64,000 nt of DNA from Paraburkholderia sp. BCC1886 (GTDB lineage Bacteria; Pseudomonadota; Gammaproteobacteria; Burkholderiales; Burkholderiaceae): NCBI RefSeq assembly GCF_900996245.1, contig NZ_CAAJGK010000063.1:310001-374000 (forward strand). The letters are read 5' to 3'. The position numbers were made by a program, and so were the translations under genes. Below the pieces are notes generated by a model, which saw nothing but the letters and a program-made list of their open reading frames with translations, was not told the DNA's origin and ran no database searches. Positions 1-9,378 of the stretch are shown piece after piece (position 1 is the stretch's first letter; every line of letters begins with the position of its first letter).

Positions 1-1
1 G

Positions 2-877
2 CGCGGTCTCGCGCCGCTGCACGCGCTGCAGGCGCACATTCGCGCGCGCCGCCCGGACGATCTGTCGCCGCTCGAGGCGCGCCTTGCGCCGCCGGAAATC
101 GAGCCGCTGGTGACCTCGTTCAACGACCTGTTGACGCGCCTCGAACAGAACGTGGAGCTGCAGAAGCGTTTTATCGCCGACGCCGCGCATCAGATGAAAA
201 CGCCGCTCGCCGGCCTGCGTACCCAGGCCGAACTGGCGCTGCGTCAGGACGCGTCGGCGGAAGTGCATCGCTCGCTCGAACAGATCGCCACCAGCTCCGA
301 ACAGGCGGCGCGGCTCGTCACGCAGTTGCTGGCGCTCGCCCGCGCGGAAAACCGGCTGTCCGGGCAGATTTTCGCCCCCGTCGACGTTACCGAAGTGGCG
401 CGCAACGCGGTGCGCGACTGGGTTCCGGCCGCGCTCGCGAAACAGATGGACCTCGGTTACGAAGGGCCGGACGAGCCGCTCGACGTCGACGGCAACCCGG
501 TGATGCTGCGCGAGATGCTGTCGAACCTGATCGACAACGCGATCCGCTATACGCCGGCCGGCGGCCGCATCACAGTGCGGGTGATGAGCGAGCCCGCGCG
601 GCGGCAGGTGCATCTCGAAGTGGAGGACACCGGGCTCGGCATTCCGGCGGCCGAACGCTCGCGGGTCATCGAACGCTTCTACCGGATTCTCGGGCGCGAA
701 GGCGACGGCAGCGGCCTGGGCCTCGCGATCGTCCGCGAGATTGCGACCATGCATGGCGGCGAGCTGACCATCGACGACCACGTCTACCAGGCCTCGCCGC
801 GTCTCGCCGGCACGCTGGTGCGGGTCAGCCTGCATCGACTCGAGCGGGCACGGGACTTACCCCAGGCCGGCAATTAA
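2..877 (+). CDS. Two-component sensor histidine kinase, C-terminal part (5' end outside window)
   Basis: The frame is open from the first bases, so this is the 3' part of a longer gene; the GTG at 110 is internal. It holds the cytoplasmic kinase core: a HisKA region with H-box AAHQMKTPL (His codon at 188-190), then an HATPase_c domain with N-box NLIDNAIRYTP, G1 box EDTGLGIP, F-box-like ERFYRI and G2 box GSGLGLAIV. All ATP-binding motifs are intact. The stretch before the H-box looks like the end of a HAMP or linker. Kinases of this layout (TctE/QseC type) autophosphorylate on His and pass the phosphate to an OmpR-type regulator, probably encoded upstream of the window. The next gene is an organic-anion type MFS symporter, which could be a regulatory target, but that is inference. 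The signal sensed cannot be told because the sensor domain is missing. Confidence 0.93.
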   Translation, partial: RGLAPLHALQAHIRARRPDDLSPLEARLAPPEIEPLVTSFNDLLTRLEQNVELQKRFIADAAHQMKTPLAGLRTQAELALRQDASAEVHRSLEQIATSSEQAARLVTQLLALARAENRLSGQIFAPVDVTEVARNAVRDWVPAALAKQMDLGYEGPDEPLDVDGNPVMLREMLSNLIDNAIRYTPAGGRITVRVMSEPARRQVHLEVEDTGLGIPAAERSRVIERFYRILGREGDGSGLGLAIVREIATMHGGELTIDDHVYQASPRLAGTLVRVSLHRLERARDLPQAGN

Positions 878-980
878 GCCCGAATACGTCAGTAGGCCGT
901 AAGTTTTGGTTCCAATAATCGGTGCCACGGGTCGCCCCAGCCGGGCGGACCACGTGCATATCAATAATTGGAGACAGCAT

Positions 981-2639
981 ATGGCTACCGTTGGCGGGCA
1001 AATTTCACACGTGCCGATGACGCGCGAAGAGAAGCGGGTGATCTTCGCGTCGTCGCTGGGCACCGTGTTCGAGTGGTACGACTTCTATCTGGCCGGCTCG
1101 CTGGCCGCCTTCATCAGCAAGAGCTTCTTCTCCGGCGTCAATCCCACCGCCGCGTTCATCTTCACGCTGCTCAGCTTCGCCGCCGGCTTCGCGGTGCGGC
1201 CGTTCGGCGCGATCGTGTTCGGCCGGCTCGGCGATATGGTCGGGCGCAAGTACACGTTCCTCGTGACCATCGTGATCATGGGTCTGTCGACGTTTCTGGT
1301 CGGCTTCCTGCCCGGCTACGCGTCGATCGGCATTGCCTCGCCGGTCATCTTCATCGTCATGCGGATGCTGCAGGGCCTCGCGCTCGGCGGCGAGTACGGC
1401 GGCGCCGCGACTTACGTCGCGGAACACGCGCCGGCGGGCCGCCGCGGCTTCTACACCGCCTGGATCCAGACGACCGCCACGCTCGGCCTGTTCCTGTCGC
1501 TGCTGGTGATTCTCGGCGTGCGTACGGCGATGGGTGAAGACGCGTTCGGCGTGTGGGGCTGGCGCATTCCGTTCATCGCGTCGATTCTGCTGCTGGCCGT
1601 CTCCGTCTGGATCCGCCTGCAACTGCACGAATCGCCGGTGTTCGAGCGCATCAAGGCGGAGGGCAAGACCTCCAAAGCGCCGCTGACCGAAGCCTTCGGT
1701 CAATGGAAAAACCTCAAGATCGTGATTCTCGCGTTGATCGGCCTGACCGCCGGGCAGGCCGTGGTCTGGTACACGGGGCAGTTCTACACGCTGTTCTTCC
1801 TGACGCAGACGCTGAAGGTGGACGGCGCCAGCGCCAACATCATGATCGCGATCGCGCTGCTGATCGGTACGCCGTTCTTCCTGTTCTTCGGCTCGCTGTC
1901 GGACCGTATCGGCCGCAAGCCGATCATCATGGCCGGGTTGCTGATCGCCGCCTGCACGTACTTCCCGCTGTTCAAGGCGCTCGCGCATTACACGAACCCG
2001 GCGCTGGAAACCGCGACGATGAAGTCCCCGATCGTCGTGATCGCCAACCCCGACGAGTGCTCGTTCCAGTTCAACCCGGTGGGCACGTCGAAGTTCACGA
2101 GTTCCTGCGATATCGCGAAGAGCGCGCTGTCCAAAGCCGGCCTGAACTACGAGAACGTCGCCGCGCCGGCGGGCACGCTGGCGGAGATCAAGGTGGGCGA
2201 CACGGTGGTCAACACGTTCGACGGCAAGGCGGCGGACGCCAAGGACCAGGGCAAGGCATTCGACAAGACGCTCGCCACGACGCTCAAGACCGCCGGGTAT
2301 CCGGCAAAGGCCGATCCCTCGCAGATCAACTGGCCGATGAGCGTGGTCATCCTCGCGATTCTGGTGATTTACGTGACGATGGTTTATGGGCCGATTGCGG
2401 CGATGCTGGTGGAGATGTTCCCGACGCGAATCCGCTATACGTCGATGTCGCTGCCGTATCACATCGGCAATGGCTGGTTCGGCGGCTTCCTGCCGGCGAC
2501 GGCGTTCGCGATCGTCGCGGCGAAGGGCAATATCTACTCCGGTCTTTGGTATCCGATCATCATCGCGCTGGTGACGCTCGTGATCGGCATGCTGTTCGTC
2601 AAGGAGACGAAGGACTCGGATATCTACGCTCAGGACTGA
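981..2639 (+). CDS. MFS transporter, metabolite:H+ symporter (MHS) family, with large loop insertion
   Basis: 552 residues from the ATG at 981, which has GGAGA 7 bases upstream. The N-terminal half shows MHS signatures: EWYDFYLAG in the first helix, the motif A loop GRLGDMVGRKYTF and the helix-4/5 stretch MLQGLALGGEYGGAATYV. A second motif A-like loop, SLSDRIGRKPI, starts the C-terminal half. Relatives (ProP, ShiA, KgtP) import osmolytes, shikimate or dicarboxylates with protons across the inner membrane. Between two C-terminal helices, residues about 338 to 450 form a hydrophilic insertion with two cysteines (DEC, SSCD) and a KVGDTVVNTFDGKAAD stretch; the shorter E. coli relatives lack it. 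It is followed by the helix VVILAILVIYVTMVYG. Substrate unknown. The kinase gene upstream reads in the same direction. Confidence 0.9.
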   Translation: MATVGGQISHVPMTREEKRVIFASSLGTVFEWYDFYLAGSLAAFISKSFFSGVNPTAAFIFTLLSFAAGFAVRPFGAIVFGRLGDMVGRKYTFLVTIVIMGLSTFLVGFLPGYASIGIASPVIFIVMRMLQGLALGGEYGGAATYVAEHAPAGRRGFYTAWIQTTATLGLFLSLLVILGVRTAMGEDAFGVWGWRIPFIASILLLAVSVWIRLQLHESPVFERIKAEGKTSKAPLTEAFGQWKNLKIVILALIGLTAGQAVVWYTGQFYTLFFLTQTLKVDGASANIMIAIALLIGTPFFLFFGSLSDRIGRKPIIMAGLLIAACTYFPLFKALAHYTNPALETATMKSPIVVIANPDECSFQFNPVGTSKFTSSCDIAKSALSKAGLNYENVAAPAGTLAEIKVGDTVVNTFDGKAADAKDQGKAFDKTLATTLKTAGYPAKADPSQINWPMSVVILAILVIYVTMVYGPIAAMLVEMFPTRIRYTSMSLPYHIGNGWFGGFLPATAFAIVAAKGNIYSGLWYPIIIALVTLVIGMLFVKETKDSDIYAQD

Positions 2640-2700
2640 GCCTGGCTTGGCCTCTTGTCGCGTAGCGGCTGATGCCGGTGAAAAAGTTGTCGGCCGGGGG

Positions 2701-2729
2701 TTGACAGCCTCCGGCGGCGTCAGCATAAT
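2701..2729 (+). promoter_or_regulatory. Sigma70 promoter of tRNA-Met
   Basis: TTGACA (2701-2706), a 17-base spacer and CATAAT (2724-2729). The predicted start is near 2736, just before the tRNA 5' end at 2742. This is a near-consensus housekeeping promoter. Confidence 0.85.
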
Positions 2730-2741
2730 CTCGCTTCTTTC

Positions 2742-2818
<77 letters not shown>

Positions 2819-2826
2819 GTTGCAAG

Positions 2827-2854
2827 AAAAAGCCCTGACTCGTCAGGGCTTTTT
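2827..2854 (+). terminator. Intrinsic terminator of tRNA-Met
   Basis: AGCCCTGAC (2831-2839), loop TC, GTCAGGGCT (2842-2850), then TTTT. A 9-bp perfect stem preceded by AAAA, starting 12 bases after the tRNA end. Confidence 0.9.
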
Positions 2855-2924
2855 CGTTTCCGCCCGCTTTTCAGTTGCACCTCGCTTTGCTCCGGTCACA
2901 CCCAGCAGTCAAGGAGGTTTCCTG

Positions 2925-3266
2925 GTGACATTTCGCACTATCGCGCTTGCCGCGACCACTGCATCTCTGGCCTTTCTAAGCACGACCCTTTCGCTCGCCG
3001 CTCACTCCCAAACCGCGCCCGACAGCCAGTGGCGCCCAACCCCGACCACCCTTTCCACCTTGCTGCAGGACGGCTTCAGGATCGTTGCGGTGGTGAACGG
3101 CGCGTCCGGCCTGACGGGTCCGGCCGATACGATCTTCGTTCAGCGCGATCAGAGCGCGTTCAAATGTATCGATCCACAGCAAGTAGACGGGAAGACCCGC
3201 GCCGCGCCTGCCTGCTTCGAACTGGTCCCGCCATCCGGCACGGTCGTGCAACCGGACGCCAAATAG
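2925..3266 (+). CDS. Small secreted protein of unknown function
   Basis: 113 residues. The GTG at 2925 is chosen because AAGGAGG lies at 2911-2917; longer in-frame extensions run back through the tRNA terminator. The N-terminus is a clear Sec signal peptide (MTFRTIALAATTASLAFLST, cleavage probably after AAHS). The mature part is short, with a DGFRIVAVVNGASG core and two cysteines near the end (FKCID and PACFEL) that could form a disulphide in the periplasm. I do not recognise the family. The gene stands alone between the tRNA and a convergent MarR-type regulator. Confidence 0.8.
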   Translation: MTFRTIALAATTASLAFLSTTLSLAAHSQTAPDSQWRPTPTTLSTLLQDGFRIVAVVNGASGLTGPADTIFVQRDQSAFKCIDPQQVDGKTRAAPACFELVPPSGTVVQPDAK

Positions 3267-3272
3267 TCCCGC

Positions 3273-3716
3273 TCAGCGATCCACCAGCCGGCTCAGATTG
3301 CCGCGCACCCGCTGCAGCAACGCGATCAGTTGCCGGGCTTCTTCATCGCTAAAGCCGTCCAGCGCCTCGAGCGCGACTTCGTCGCCCACCTTGCGCGCCT
3401 TGCCGAGCGAGCGCTCGGCCTTCTCCGTCATCCGCACCTGGCGCTCGCGGCGATCCTGCGGATTGGCGGTTCGCTCGATCCAGCCGCCCTCTTCCATCCG
3501 GTCGAGCAGGCGTCCAGCCGAAATCGGCGCGACTTCCAGCAGATCGGCCAGCCGGGCCTGATTCGTGTCGCCGTAATGAGCGAGGTAAGCCAGTACGCGG
3601 CACTGTGCGCGCGTCAGATCGACCGACGATTTCGCGAGGTCGTCGAAACGCTTGCCTGTCAGGCGGCCGACGTCGGAAATCAGAAAGCCGAAGCGCTCTT
3701 CGAGTTGTGTTGTCAT
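3273..3716 (-). CDS. MarR-family transcriptional regulator
   Basis: 147 residues. Layout typical of MarR: N-terminal dimer helices, then a winged helix at about residues 35 to 105 with LTRAQCRVLAYLAHYGDTNQ, recognition region APISAGRLLDRMEEGGW, and the wing motif NPQDRRERQVRMTEKAE (the DxRxR-type signature). MarR dimers repress efflux genes and release DNA on binding small aromatic or toxic compounds. The gene is divergent from a DHA2 drug efflux gene, and a 14-bp palindrome overlaps the presumed efflux promoter, so it very probably represses that gene and perhaps itself. Confidence 0.93.
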   Translation of the reverse strand: MTTQLEERFGFLISDVGRLTGKRFDDLAKSSVDLTRAQCRVLAYLAHYGDTNQARLADLLEVAPISAGRLLDRMEEGGWIERTANPQDRRERQVRMTEKAERSLGKARKVGDEVALEALDGFSDEEARQLIALLQRVRGNLSRLVDR

Positions 3717-3811
3717 GCGCGGATTATACGAAAGCGCGCTTCGCGGCAGCAGGAAACGGCGCCTAATTCAGCCTCCGCATAAATCCTGATACCGGGGAGC
3801 AGACCTGTCGA

Positions 3812-3829
3812 TATAATAAGCATGCTTAT
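3812..3829 (+). promoter_or_regulatory. Probable -10 element and MarR operator for the efflux gene
   Basis: TATAAT at 3812-3817 overlaps a perfect 14-bp palindrome, ATAAGCATGCTTAT, at 3816-3829. No good -35 is visible 17 bases upstream. A repressor dimer on the palindrome would block polymerase. It is the only strong palindrome in the 145-bp gap between the divergent genes. Confidence 0.7.
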
Positions 3830-3861
3830 GATCTGGACCGACCGCGACTACCCCACCATCC

Positions 3862-5400
3862 ATGCCCTCCGAATCCACGCCGACGAGCGCCGCCGCGCCG
3901 CTCAACCGGCCGATGATCACCGTGTCGATCATGCTTGCCACACTGATCCAGACACTCGACAGCACCATCGCCAACGTCGCGCTGCCGCACATGCAAGGCA
4001 CGCTGTCCGCGTCGCAGGACGAGATCACCTGGGTGCTGACCTCGTACATCGTCGCGGCGGCTATTGCCACGCCGCTCACCGGCTGGATGTCGGACCGGCT
4101 CAGCGTGAAGCGTTTGCTGATCGTGGCTATCGGTGGCTTCACGGTGGCGTCGGCGCTGTGCGGGTTGTCGGAGACGCTCACGCAGATCGTCGCCTCGCGC
4201 CTGCTGCAAGGGGTCTTCGGGGCGTCGCTGGTGCCGTTGTCGCAATCCATCCTGCTGGACATCAATCCGCGCGAAAAGCAGGGCCAGGCAATGGCGGTGT
4301 GGGGCATGGGCGTGATGGTGGGGCCGATTCTCGGCCCGACGCTCGGCGGCTGGCTCACCGATAGCTACAACTGGCGCTGGGTGTTCTTCATCAACGTGCC
4401 GATCGGCGCGTTCGCGCTGTTCGGCGTGGCGACGTTCCTGCCGACCCGCGCGCCCAAACCCGACGCGAAGTTCGACGCGTTCGGCTTCGCGACGCTCGGG
4501 TTGTCGATCGGCGCGCTGCAGGCGCTGCTCGATCGCGGCGAGCAACTCGACTGGTTCGGTTCGCACGAAATCGTCATCGAGGCGCTGGTCGCGGCAATCA
4601 GCTTCGCGTTCTTCCTCGTGCACACAGCCACGGTCGGCAAGAAATCGTTCTTCAAATACGAGTTGCTGAAAGACCCGAATTTCGCGACCGGGACCTTTTT
4701 CATCTTCATCATCGGGGCGGTGATGTATGCGACGCGCGCGCTGTTACCGCCGATGCTGCAGAACCTGATGAACTATCCCGTTGCCACGACCGGACTCGTC
4801 ACTGCGCCCAGCGGCGCCGGCACGATGATCGCGATGCTGTTCGCCGGGCGCCTGCTCAAGCATATCGATGCCCGCCTGCTGTTGCTCAGCGGCTTTCTGA
4901 TCTCGGCGTACGCGCTGTGGCAGATGATGCACTACACGATCGTGCTGTCGGCCTCGGACATCGTCTGGCCTGGCGTGATTCAGGGCTTCGGGCTGGGTCT
5001 GGTGTTCGTGCCGCTGAGCGCACTGACCTTCTCGACACTCTCGCCCGAACTGCGCGCGGACGGCACCGCCACCTACAGCCTGATGCGCAATATCGGCAGC
5101 AGTATCGGCATTTCGATCGTGCAGACGATGATGACGCGCAACACGCAGGTGTCGCACGCGGATCTCGCAGCGGGTATCACGCCGTTCAATCCAGCCGTGC
5201 AGCCGATGCTGAATACCGGTTCCAATTACCCGCTCGCGGTGCTGGACGTGTCGATCACGCAGCAGGCGTCGATGATCGCCTATCTGAACGACTTCAAGCT
5301 GATGTTCCTGGCCACGCTGCTGGTCATTCCCTTGCTGCTGCTGATCCGGCCGTCGCGCCATGCGCCGGACGCGTCGGTCGCGCACGCGGCGATGGACTGA
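3862..5400 (+). CDS. DHA2 (EmrB/QacA-type) multidrug efflux MFS transporter
   Basis: 512 residues, the size of 14-helix DHA2 pumps. Visible signatures: motif D1 near the start (LIQTLDSTIANVALP), motif A loop GWMSDRLSVKR, and motif C GVMVGPILGPTLGGW in helix 5, the antiporter signature. WRWVFFINVPIG follows, as in EmrB and FarB. It should export hydrophobic drugs in exchange for protons at the inner membrane. No EmrA-type membrane fusion protein or outer-membrane channel gene is adjacent, so it may act alone or borrow partners. The ATG at 3862 is the first in frame but has no clear Shine-Dalgarno sequence; the leader would be under 40 bases. It is presumably controlled by the divergent MarR gene. 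Confidence 0.93.
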   Translation: MPSESTPTSAAAPLNRPMITVSIMLATLIQTLDSTIANVALPHMQGTLSASQDEITWVLTSYIVAAAIATPLTGWMSDRLSVKRLLIVAIGGFTVASALCGLSETLTQIVASRLLQGVFGASLVPLSQSILLDINPREKQGQAMAVWGMGVMVGPILGPTLGGWLTDSYNWRWVFFINVPIGAFALFGVATFLPTRAPKPDAKFDAFGFATLGLSIGALQALLDRGEQLDWFGSHEIVIEALVAAISFAFFLVHTATVGKKSFFKYELLKDPNFATGTFFIFIIGAVMYATRALLPPMLQNLMNYPVATTGLVTAPSGAGTMIAMLFAGRLLKHIDARLLLLSGFLISAYALWQMMHYTIVLSASDIVWPGVIQGFGLGLVFVPLSALTFSTLSPELRADGTATYSLMRNIGSSIGISIVQTMMTRNTQVSHADLAAGITPFNPAVQPMLNTGSNYPLAVLDVSITQQASMIAYLNDFKLMFLATLLVIPLLLLIRPSRHAPDASVAHAAMD

Positions 5401-5430
5401 CGCCAGCGCTGGAAAACCCGCGCGCCCATC

Positions 5431-6162
5431 CTAGCCCTCGATCCGCCCGCGCGTCACGCCGAGCAACCCCGCCATGGCGTCCCGCGCCGCCGCGGCATTG
5501 CGCGCGCGGATCGCTTCGAACACCGCCGTATGTTCGTCGAGCGATGCGTTGAACACCTCGGCGCGCTTCGCGTTCAGCCGCAACTGCGCTTCCAGCGTGC
5601 GTTCTATCAGCGTGCCGAGGGGAATCAGCAGTTCGTTGCTGCAGGCGCTCAACACGCTCAGGTGAAACTGCAGATCGGCGCGCACCCATTCGTCGACATT
5701 GCGTGCCGACACCATCGCCGAATGCGCCGCCGTCAGTTCGACGAACGCGTCGTCCGTGTACGACGCGGCCGCCAGGCCCGCAGCGTACGGCTCGATCATC
5801 TCGCGCATTTCCTGCAGCTTCAGCGCAAACGCCATCGGCTCGGCGACGCGCGAGTACCAGTCCAGCACGTCCACATCGAGCAGATTCCAGGCTTGCCGCG
5901 GCCGCACCCGTGTTCCGACGCGCGGCCTCGATTCGATCAGGCCTTTCGACGTCAACGTGCGCAACGCTTCGCGCAGCACGGTGCGACTCACGCCGTAGCT
6001 CTCCATCAACTCCGCTTCGCGCGGCAGGATGGACTCCGGCGCGTAGTCGCCGCGCAAAATCGCGGTTGCCAGCAGATAGGCGGTGCGCCCATGCAGGTCG
6101 TGCTGAATGGTTTTCTCCTCGAAACTGGATGAATCACGCCGAAGCTTGGGACCAAAACTCAT
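5431..6162 (-). CDS. GntR-family (FadR/FCD) regulator, probably of galactonate catabolism
   Basis: 243 residues from the ATG at 6162; the open frame extends further upstream only because it is the shadow of dgoD. N-terminal winged helix at about residues 20 to 85 with the GntR signature LPREAELMESYGVSRTVLREALRTL. The C-terminal FCD domain is all-helical, with metal or ligand histidines in the RADLQFHLSVL and SLDEHTAVFEAI regions. It is divergent from a D-galactonate dehydratase gene, as dgoR is near dgoD in other proteobacteria. The likely role is a repressor released by galactonate or a related sugar acid. Effector assignment is inferred from position. Confidence 0.9.
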   Translation of the reverse strand: MSFGPKLRRDSSSFEEKTIQHDLHGRTAYLLATAILRGDYAPESILPREAELMESYGVSRTVLREALRTLTSKGLIESRPRVGTRVRPRQAWNLLDVDVLDWYSRVAEPMAFALKLQEMREMIEPYAAGLAAASYTDDAFVELTAAHSAMVSARNVDEWVRADLQFHLSVLSACSNELLIPLGTLIERTLEAQLRLNAKRAEVFNASLDEHTAVFEAIRARNAAAARDAMAGLLGVTRGRIEG

Positions 6163-6192
6163 TATCTGGCCAATAATACTATTAATACTACT
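6163..6192. promoter_or_regulatory. AT-rich operator candidate between gntR-type gene and dgoD
   Basis: Within an otherwise GC-rich region there is an AT-rich stretch with a direct repeat AATACTATT (6175-6183) and AATACTACT (6184-6192), and a TATTAATA palindrome at 6180-6187 where the repeats meet. It sits next to the regulator start and 76 bases before dgoD. Assignment as the regulator's binding site is inference. Confidence 0.4.
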
Positions 6193-6267
6193 TAATCGGC
6201 ATTTTGTTGTAGCATGTGAATCCTCGAAATATTTCGCTGGCGCCGAAGCCGCAAGGAGACGCACATC

Positions 6268-7416
<1,149 letters not shown>

Positions 7417-7440
7417 TCCGCGAGTTGGCCAGATGAACGG

Positions 7441-7468
7441 ACGCCGCCTGCGGGCGGCGTTTTCTTTG
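7441..7468 (+). terminator. Intrinsic terminator after dgoD
   Basis: ACGCCGCC (7441-7448), 4-base loop, GGCGGCGT (7453-7460), then TTTCTTT. It lies 24 bases past the dgoD stop. Confidence 0.85.
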
Positions 7469-7706
7469 GTCGGCAACCGTATTCGCGGTCGCGTTACGTC
7501 GGCCGTGACACGCGGCCGCGGCAGTAACGTAACATCGCCGGCTCGCGAGGCCGGAACGGCCGTTTCCGACGTTTTCCCCGCCTCGGCTCATTCGGCGCAA
7601 AGCCTTGACCAGCAGGTCTTCCAGCAGATTTGTTCGGCACCAGACATACGCATGGCCCACTCCTTGCTCAAATGGATGCAAACGACACATGCATCCGGGG
7701 CACATC

Positions 7707-8009
7707 ATGGGCGAATTCCTTCCTGACTATCTGATCCGCGAACAGGCCGCCGTCGGCGCGCTGGTGGTTTTCGGCGTCCTTCGTATCATCGGTTCGGTAC
7801 TCGCGTACGAGCGCGGCTGGCGCATTTCGGTGGTGGAGCGCTGCTTCATCGGCGCGGCGGTGCTGTATTGCCTGCCGCAACTTTTCGACGTGCTGACGCA
7901 TATGTACGGCTCACGCGGCGCGGGCGCCGAACTCGAAGGCAAAGCGGCCGGTTGCGCGATCGCGCTGTTTTTCGCGCCGATTCTCGGTCACCGCCTGGGT
8001 CTCGAATAA
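7707..8009 (+). CDS. Small predicted membrane protein, unknown function
   Basis: 100 residues from the ATG at 7707 (MGEFLPDYLIREQ). Three hydrophobic segments are visible: about residues 14 to 32 (VGALVVFGVLRIIGSVLAY), 42 to 60 (FIGAAVLYCLPQLFDVL) and 78 to 92 (GCAIALFFAPILG). The Shine-Dalgarno region is weak (GGGG about 8 bases upstream), so the start is less certain; the frame opens further up without good signals. I do not recognise a family. It is followed closely by a DUF2158-type gene in the same direction. Confidence 0.65.
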   Translation: MGEFLPDYLIREQAAVGALVVFGVLRIIGSVLAYERGWRISVVERCFIGAAVLYCLPQLFDVLTHMYGSRGAGAELEGKAAGCAIALFFAPILGHRLGLE

Positions 8010-8023
8010 CCGGACACTGTTAG

Positions 8024-8263
8024 ATGCGCTCGATGCGACTGATCCGAAAGCCGGCCAGACCCGCCAAACCGATTTATAGCGCCGGCGATATTCTCACGCT
8101 CAAGTCGGGCGGCCGTCCGATGACCGTGACATGGAGCGGGCCCGTGCTGTTCGCGCCGGGCAACTGGCTGATCTGCCAGTGGTTCAGCGACGCAGGCGAC
8201 CTGCAGCAGGAAATGTTTCCGGAAGTCACGCTGGAGCGGGCGCACGACGCGCTCGCCGCGTAA
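8024..8263 (+). CDS. YodC-like (DUF2158) small protein
   Basis: 79 residues. The core GDILTLKSGGRPMTV followed by ICQWFSDAG matches the YodC/DUF2158 pattern of a small beta-barrel with LKSGGPxMTV and CxWF motifs. Function in the family is unknown. A second ATG at 8033 is possible. It lies 14 bases after the small membrane protein gene and is followed by a strong terminator. Confidence 0.8.
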   Translation: MRSMRLIRKPARPAKPIYSAGDILTLKSGGRPMTVTWSGPVLFAPGNWLICQWFSDAGDLQQEMFPEVTLERAHDALAA

Positions 8264-8313
8264 AGACAGTTACACGGACCAGCCGGGCCTCGACCCGGCG
8301 ACCGTGTGGGTTG

Positions 8314-8346
8314 CGCCGCATGCTTCGGCAGTGCGGCGTTTTTTTT
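8314..8346 (+). terminator. Intrinsic terminator with UUCG tetraloop
   Basis: CGCCGCA (8314-8320) pairs with TGCGGCG (8332-8338). Inside, TGC-TTCG-GCA (8321-8330) closes a C(UUCG)G tetraloop with one bulged G. Eight T follow (8339-8346). Confidence 0.9.
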
Positions 8347-8372
8347 GGCGTTTCGATTTGGCTTGCGCCGCC

Positions 8373-8442
8373 GCTTGCGGCTTGCGGCTTGCGGCTTGCG
8401 GCTTGCCGCTTGCGGCTTGCGGCTTGCGGCTTGCGGCTTGCG
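8373..8442. repeat. 7-bp tandem repeat, 10 units
   Basis: Ten head-to-tail copies of GCTTGCG; unit five reads GCTTGCC. The tract ends 6 bases before the copD stop codon, in the 3' untranslated region of copCD. A related GCTTGCG also occurs at 8361-8367. Confidence 0.95.
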
Positions 8443-8448
8443 ACTGTC

Positions 8449-9378
8449 TCAGCCCAGCGCCGCGAACGCCGGCACACTGTGCGACAACGCCGCAGCCGCC
8501 ACGAACACGCCGATCATCGCCAGCGCTTCCAGGTACAGCACGTTGACGAACGTGTGCGCATCCATCGTCGACGCGGTACGGCGCAGGCGCGGCAGCGCCG
8601 AGAAGCGGTTCAGGCCGCCCAGCACGAGCGCCAGCGCAACCAGCGCGAGCTTGAGCGTCAGCACGTGGCCCCAGGTACTCATCTCGATGGCATCGAACGA
8701 GCCACCCGAACCGCGCACAGCGTTGAAAAGGCCCGTGAGCAGAACCAGCCCGACCGCCACCAGGGATACGTTCGACACCTGAGTCGCCGTGCGGATCAGC
8801 ATTCCGCGAGCCGTCGACGCGCCCAGCGCCGGCAAGACCGCGAGACCCGCCGCCATCGCCAGCCCGCCCCACACGCCGGTGACCAGCACGTGCAGGGTCT
8901 GCATGGCGATGGCCGCCGACAGCGGACCGTCGTCGGCGGCATGACCGAGCGACGCCTTACCCGCGGCGATCATGATCACGGCGAGCCAGAGCAGGCCGTT
9001 GCGCAACACGCCGGTGTGGCTGGCCATGACCGTGCCCAGCAACACCAGCGCGCCCGCAAAAGCCAGGCTCCAGCCATAACCGACATGGGTTTGCGTCAGC
9101 ACTGTCGGCACCACGCCGATCGCGGCCGGCAACGCCGTACCGCTCATCGACGCCGCCTGGTAGAGCAGCCAGCCGACATCCGCGAGCACCAGCACCACGG
9201 TTGCCGTCAGCATCGCGCGCTGTGCCCGCAACCACGCCGGCCGCGCCGGGGAGACTTTGGTCTGGCCGTCTTTGGCCAGCCACGCGCCGAGCAGAGCCGA
9301 ACCGACTGCAAACGCAAACGCGACATTCATGAGCGCGGCCATGGCGACCTGCCCGATCCACAATCCATCGATGCTCAT
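8449..9378 (-). CDS. copD: Copper resistance/uptake membrane protein CopD
   Basis: 309 residues with about eight hydrophobic segments. Its ATG overlaps the copC stop by four bases (ATGA, 9375-9378), so translation is coupled. Membrane histidines typical of CopD/PcoD are present: GWSLAFAGAL after TQTHVGYG, KASLGHAADDGP, MQTLHVLVTGVWGG and STWGHVLTLKLALV. CopD works with periplasmic CopC to move copper across the inner membrane. The frame upstream of 9378 is a shadow of copC. The 3' flank is the 7-bp repeat tract. Confidence 0.92.
   Translation of the reverse strand: MSIDGLWIGQVAMAALMNVAFAFAVGSALLGAWLAKDGQTKVSPARPAWLRAQRAMLTATVVLVLADVGWLLYQAASMSGTALPAAIGVVPTVLTQTHVGYGWSLAFAGALVLLGTVMASHTGVLRNGLLWLAVIMIAAGKASLGHAADDGPLSAAIAMQTLHVLVTGVWGGLAMAAGLAVLPALGASTARGMLIRTATQVSNVSLVAVGLVLLTGLFNAVRGSGGSFDAIEMSTWGHVLTLKLALVALALVLGGLNRFSALPRLRRTASTMDAHTFVNVLYLEALAMIGVFVAAAALSHSVPAFAALG

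Noticed and set aside
1005..2726. 573-codon minus-strand open frame opposite the MHS transporter
   Set aside because: Arg/Glu/His-rich low-complexity translation, typical of the antisense of a GC-rich gene; the plus strand encodes a clear transporter.
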